Positions 5,703 through 7,664 of a stretch of 7,664 nt of DNA are shown piece by piece. This DNA is from Lachnospiraceae bacterium (lineage in GTDB: Bacteria; Bacillota_A; Clostridia; Lachnospirales; Lachnospiraceae). Both the position numbers and the translations under genes were made by a program. The stretch spans positions 1-7,664 of the forward strand of contig JAQUUB010000158.1 of assembly GCA_028694115.1 (NCBI GenBank), in the 5' to 3' direction. The notes below the pieces were generated by a model. It did not search any database and was not told the origin of the DNA. It worked only from the letters and a program-made list of their open reading frames with translations. Each line of letters begins with the position of its first letter. Within the stretch, counting starts at the first letter, position 1.

Positions 5703-5933
5703 ATGAGAAAAAATGTATTATTGATTATTGGAGTGTTAGCGGTTATTATAACTGGTATTTGTATTGCTGTATGGAAAAAAAGTCAGTCTGCAATATCAAA
5801 AATTGGTGGTGTAGATGGGCCAACAGCAATATTTATCGCTGGGAAAACAAACTCTGCTTTAATTGCAACAGGTATTATAATCGGTATAATTCTAATTGTA
5901 TTTGCAGTCGTAGCCTGGTTGAAACGAAGGTGA
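5703..5933 (+). CDS. Small two-helix membrane protein with the GGxDGPT motif of sodium-pumping decarboxylase beta subunits
   Basis: This 76-residue protein has a perfect AGGAGG (5688-5693) 9 nt before its ATG, 35 nt after the putative anti-sigma gene, so it is very likely the third gene of the operon. It has a hydrophobic helix at 4-24, a 25-residue loop containing KIGGVDGPTAIFIAGK (33-48), a second helix at about 52-72 and a basic end, WLKRR. GGxDGPTxIF is the best-known signature of the OadB/MmdB/GcdB family, the membrane beta subunit of Na+-translocating decarboxylases. There the Asp lies in a re-entrant segment near the ion path. Those proteins are several times longer, so this cannot be a decarboxylase subunit by itself. 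I infer a miniature protein that reuses the ion-site hairpin. Its function is unknown. Confidence 0.85.
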   Translation: MRKNVLLIIGVLAVIITGICIAVWKKSQSAISKIGGVDGPTAIFIAGKTNSALIATGIIIGIILIVFAVVAWLKRR

Positions 5934-5967
5934 TCATAGTTGTCGGACTGAAAATATGATTTACGGA

Positions 5968-6007
5968 AAAGGTCTTTATCATCGTCTATAATCAAAATCC
6001 TATTCAT
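5968..6007 (-). pseudogene. Truncated 5' end of a second response regulator gene
   Basis: From an ATG at 6007 the minus strand encodes MNRILIIDDDKDL, identical to the start of the intact regulator, and then runs into unrelated sequence. Only about 13 codons of the receiver domain survive. The frame continues open for some 60 more codons, but those run antisense through the small membrane protein gene and look like no receiver domain. The start context is also kept, with AAGAAAAGAA in place of AAGGAAAGGA. Confidence 0.85.
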
Positions 6008-6066
6008 TAAAATTGTTCTTTTCTTGTTTGCTACTTGGCTTTTCCATAGCCATTGCTAAAAGCCAA
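5968..6066. repeat. Direct repeat, right copy
   Basis: This is the partner of 4122-4220: 49 of 49 identical bases (5968-6016), then 40 of 50 matches (6017-6066). It lies 35 bp beyond the stop of the last gene of the sigma operon. The boundary on the coding side is abrupt, while the upstream side fades and ends next to an inverted repeat. Confidence 0.9.
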
Positions 6067-6082
6067 TTGCGGATTCGCAATT
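6065..6082. repeat. Perfect 7-bp inverted repeat at the end of the right direct repeat
   Basis: AATTGCG (6065-6071) and CGCAATT (6076-6082) pair perfectly around the loop GATT. It sits where similarity between the two direct repeats ends and just before the receiver-domain relic. There is no T-tract, so it is not a typical terminator. It may be a recombination junction or an operator relic. Confidence 0.6.
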
Positions 6083-6231
6083 ACAGCTTATTCGTCATGG
6101 ATGTGGCTCTCTCGGAGCAGTCCGGGTGTGAGATCATTGCGGCCATGTCGTTGTCAGTCACGATAAGCTGCTGCTGGATACCGCCCGCAGTGCTGATTGC
6201 TTTTGATGGAGACGACATTAGTTTATTATAA
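6070..6231 (+). pseudogene. Decayed response-regulator receiver-domain fragment
   Basis: The plus-strand frame reads YSLFVMDVALSEQSGCEII from 6082 onward. It resembles the receiver core YxLxVLDVMLPxxxGxEIL, with the phosphoacceptor Asp at 6100-6102, and ends with AFDGDDISLL before a TAA, faintly like the later AGADDYL segment. The N-terminal acidic pocket and everything between are missing, so this is a fragment. It differs from the intact regulator, so it derives from another two-component system. Recognition rests on one short motif. Confidence 0.45.
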
Positions 6232-6268
6232 GAAAAAGTAAAATGAAAGTAATAGAGGGGATGAAATA

Positions 6269-6555
6269 CTGAAGAAAATAATCATAGAAGTGGCACAGGA
6301 TGACGCTTCAATCCAAAGGCTTGTGCAGCAACTGATGGCTGGTCTGCCGGACAGTACTATTTATACCGTGCAGCAAGACTGCCTCTGTTTCGGCGAACTG
6401 GAGATTTATATCCAAGAGCGAAGAGTATTGATTGCAGAGAGGCAGATAATGCAGTATCCTGTCTGGTATTCGGCCTTAGAAAGAAGTTGTTACAGTACAG
6501 CAGGAAAGAATACATCCACACAATCCGAAGTGCCGGATATTTCTTTCAACCATAA
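6269..6555 (+). pseudogene. Frame-broken OmpR-type winged-helix regulator with internal deletion
   Basis: A good ribosome site (GAGGGG, 6255-6260) precedes CTG at 6269, and that frame reads LKKIIIEVAQDDASIQ and then LCFGELEIYIQERRVLIAE (about 6386-6442). The second stretch resembles the opening beta-sheet of an OmpR-family effector domain. The true C-terminus continues in a different frame: LRKKLLQYSRKEYIHTIRSA and GYFFQP with a TAA at 6553-6555, matching the family pattern LRKKLxxxxxxYIxTVRGxGYxF. The central helices, including most of the recognition helix, are missing between these parts, so the DNA-binding function is lost. Read in one frame from the GTG at 6290, it would appear as a 94-residue hypothetical protein ending at 6574. 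I consider that a misreading of a broken gene. Confidence 0.7.
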
Positions 6556-6610
6556 AAAGATGTCCAATATGTGAATGCTCTTTTTAGTCTGCTTGCAAAG
6601 CATATTGTTC

Positions 6611-6639
6611 TTTAATTAACTGGTAAAATATGGTACGAT
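6611..6639 (+). promoter_or_regulatory. Candidate promoter of the FtsX-like permease gene
   Basis: TGG-TACGAT (6631-6639) is an extended -10 element, with a weak TTTAAT (6611-6616) 17 bp upstream as -35. It lies about 60 bp before the GTG start of the permease. The extended -10 is the main support. Confidence 0.4.
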
Positions 6640-6700
6640 GAAATCATAAATATATATGAACGCAGACATAGTCATCATAGATGAGAGAGGCGGGGATAAT

Positions 6701-7664
6701 GTGAATGTTTTTCGACGCAGTTACTTATCAATCATAGACAAGCGGAAGAGAAATGTGATTCTGCTTAGTGTGTTTTTTGTACTCTTTGTGATTTTGTTTA
6801 TTGTGTTTTTTGCATACGTTTCTACAGAGAACCAAATTTCATTTATTCAGAAGTCTTTAGACAGCATGATTATGGTACATAAAGAAAATGTAGATGATTC
6901 GGGGATATGCTCATTTACAGATGACGATATTGAGTCAATAAAGGAAACTGATAATGTCAAAGCAGTCAATCTATTGACTTATCATGAGATGGAACTGCAA
7001 AATCTTACTCCTTATTCGGAAAATGTTGATTTGACAGGGGAATACGACGAAGCAATGAAACGAGTGATGGAATCCCTTGGAATGTCGGCATATAAAGAGC
7101 CGGATAGTCAGGCTTTTGCCGTCACCAGTTCGGAAGATTCTGCTTTTTTTACCGGAAGTGGCTTTTATCTGTCAAAAGGAAAACCTATAACGGCGGATGA
7201 TGAAGGAAAGAATGTAGTCCTTATTTCAGAGGAAATGGCAAGCCTGAATCACTTAACGGTTGGAGATACAGTAGAAATCAAACTGCCGTATATGGACCGG
7301 AGCATGGGGATGTCATCTACCTCCCTGAATTTAAAGGTGAAAGGAATCTTTCATTGGGAATCCATATCAGAATCACCAAAATCGCGTACGGCAAGTCCGG
7401 GTAACTTCCTGTTTATCCCGGAAGATCTTCTGAGAGCAAATTATGCTTTGTATCCGGCTATTGTTTATGTGTTTTCGGAAGATGGGTTCCTTTTGGATGA
7501 TACTGTAAAGGGGTTACAAGATAAGTTAGGAGAGACCTCAATTGATCAAGATCAGCAGCAGGGGAGATTTGTGTATAAGTGGGATACTTCCTGGGGAAAA
7601 GAAATTGGGGAGTCGCTCATGGAGGTCAGAAAAGTAACGGCTGTCATTTTGTTATTTTTTGTCT
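6701..7664 (+). CDS. FtsX/MacB-type ABC transporter permease, C-terminus beyond the window
   Basis: The frame is open from GTG 6701 to the window end, 321 codons. A short basic N-terminus (VNVFRRSYLSIIDKRKRN) is followed by a strong membrane helix (about 18-44). A long extracytoplasmic domain of some 260 residues then has the beta-rich features of MacB-type periplasmic core domains (e.g. GEYDEAMKRVMESLGM, VVLISEEMASLNHLTVGDTV, LNLKVKGIFHW, GNFLFIPEDLL). A second helix starts at VTAVILLFFV. This order is typical of FtsX-like permeases of the BceB/MacB/YknZ kind, which act in peptide or lipid efflux and envelope functions. GAGAGG/CGGGG lies just upstream of the GTG. An in-frame ATG at 6656 would add 15 residues with no good ribosome site. 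No ATPase gene precedes it; it may follow to the right. Confidence 0.88.
   Translation, partial: MNVFRRSYLSIIDKRKRNVILLSVFFVLFVILFIVFFAYVSTENQISFIQKSLDSMIMVHKENVDDSGICSFTDDDIESIKETDNVKAVNLLTYHEMELQNLTPYSENVDLTGEYDEAMKRVMESLGMSAYKEPDSQAFAVTSSEDSAFFTGSGFYLSKGKPITADDEGKNVVLISEEMASLNHLTVGDTVEIKLPYMDRSMGMSSTSLNLKVKGIFHWESISESPKSRTASPGNFLFIPEDLLRANYALYPAIVYVFSEDGFLLDDTVKGLQDKLGETSIDQDQQQGRFVYKWDTSWGKEIGESLMEVRKVTAVILLFFV

Larger units (their letters stand above)
5934..6700. other. Long interval without an intact gene: relics of response regulators
   Basis: This stretch of more than 750 bp holds no intact gene that I can support. It contains the right direct repeat with the truncated 5' end of a response regulator (minus strand), a perfect inverted repeat (6065-6082), a receiver-domain relic (plus strand), a frame-broken winged-helix relic (plus strand) and the promoter region of the permease. 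I see no convincing terminator after the small membrane protein gene. Confidence 0.7.

Noticed and set aside
5612..5959. 115-codon plus-strand open frame overlapping the putative anti-sigma gene and the small membrane protein
   Set aside because: It is out of frame with both genes and rich in Cys, Trp and Asn with no sensible composition. The 76-residue frame has the perfect ribosome site and a recognisable motif.
5783..6007. 74-codon minus-strand frame starting MNRILIIDDDKDL as a real small gene
   Set aside because: Only the first 13 residues are response-regulator sequence. The rest is antisense to the small membrane protein.
6013..6231. 72-codon plus-strand frame as an intact small protein
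   Set aside because: Its beginning is antisense to the duplicated regulator upstream region, and only a short receiver-like stretch is recognisable. It is treated as a relic.
6592..6604. TGCTTGCAAAGCA hairpin as a terminator after the winged-helix relic
   Set aside because: It has only 5 bp of stem and no following T-run. The T-run present lies before it.

Overview
The window looks like a mosaic accessory region from a low-GC Firmicute, probably a gut-type clostridium (Lachnospiraceae/Clostridiales-like). The grounds are AT-rich codon use, strong GGAGG-type ribosome binding sites, and gene families typical of that group: a BcrA/LanF-type ABC transporter with its own two-component system, an ECF sigma operon and a FtsX-like permease. 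The species cannot be named from the sequence.

Left part (1-4161, minus strand). This is a complete regulator-transporter module in the order response regulator, histidine kinase, ABC ATPase, permease 1, permease 2 (the last runs off the left edge). The ATPase carries the E-loop typical of lantibiotic self-protection transporters, and no bacteriocin biosynthesis gene is visible, so it reads as a resistance or detoxification module against a cell-envelope-active peptide. A hairpin with a T-tract follows the kinase. Just downstream of it lie four GCAAG iterons spaced exactly 11 bp apart and an extended -10 promoter that would drive the transporter genes. This is the expected layout for an OmpR-family regulator activating its transporter.

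Middle (4611-5933, plus strand). A more AT-rich operon holds an ECF sigma factor, a single-pass membrane protein that is probably its anti-sigma factor, and a 76-residue two-helix membrane protein. The small protein carries GGVDGPTAIF, the signature of the beta subunit of sodium-pumping decarboxylases, although it is far too short to be one. It is the most unusual item in the window.

This operon lies between two direct copies of a segment taken from the 5' end and upstream region of the response regulator gene (4122-4220 and 5968-6066; the first 49 bp are identical). Around and beyond these copies are at least three decayed plus-strand response-regulator pieces: a C-terminus at 4376-4456, a receiver piece near 6082-6231, and a frame-broken winged-helix domain at 6269-6555. 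The locus has clearly gone through repeated insertion, duplication and loss of two-component regulators.

Right part (6701-7664, plus strand). An FtsX/MacB-type permease starts here behind its own promoter and runs off the right edge. Its ATPase partner is not in view.
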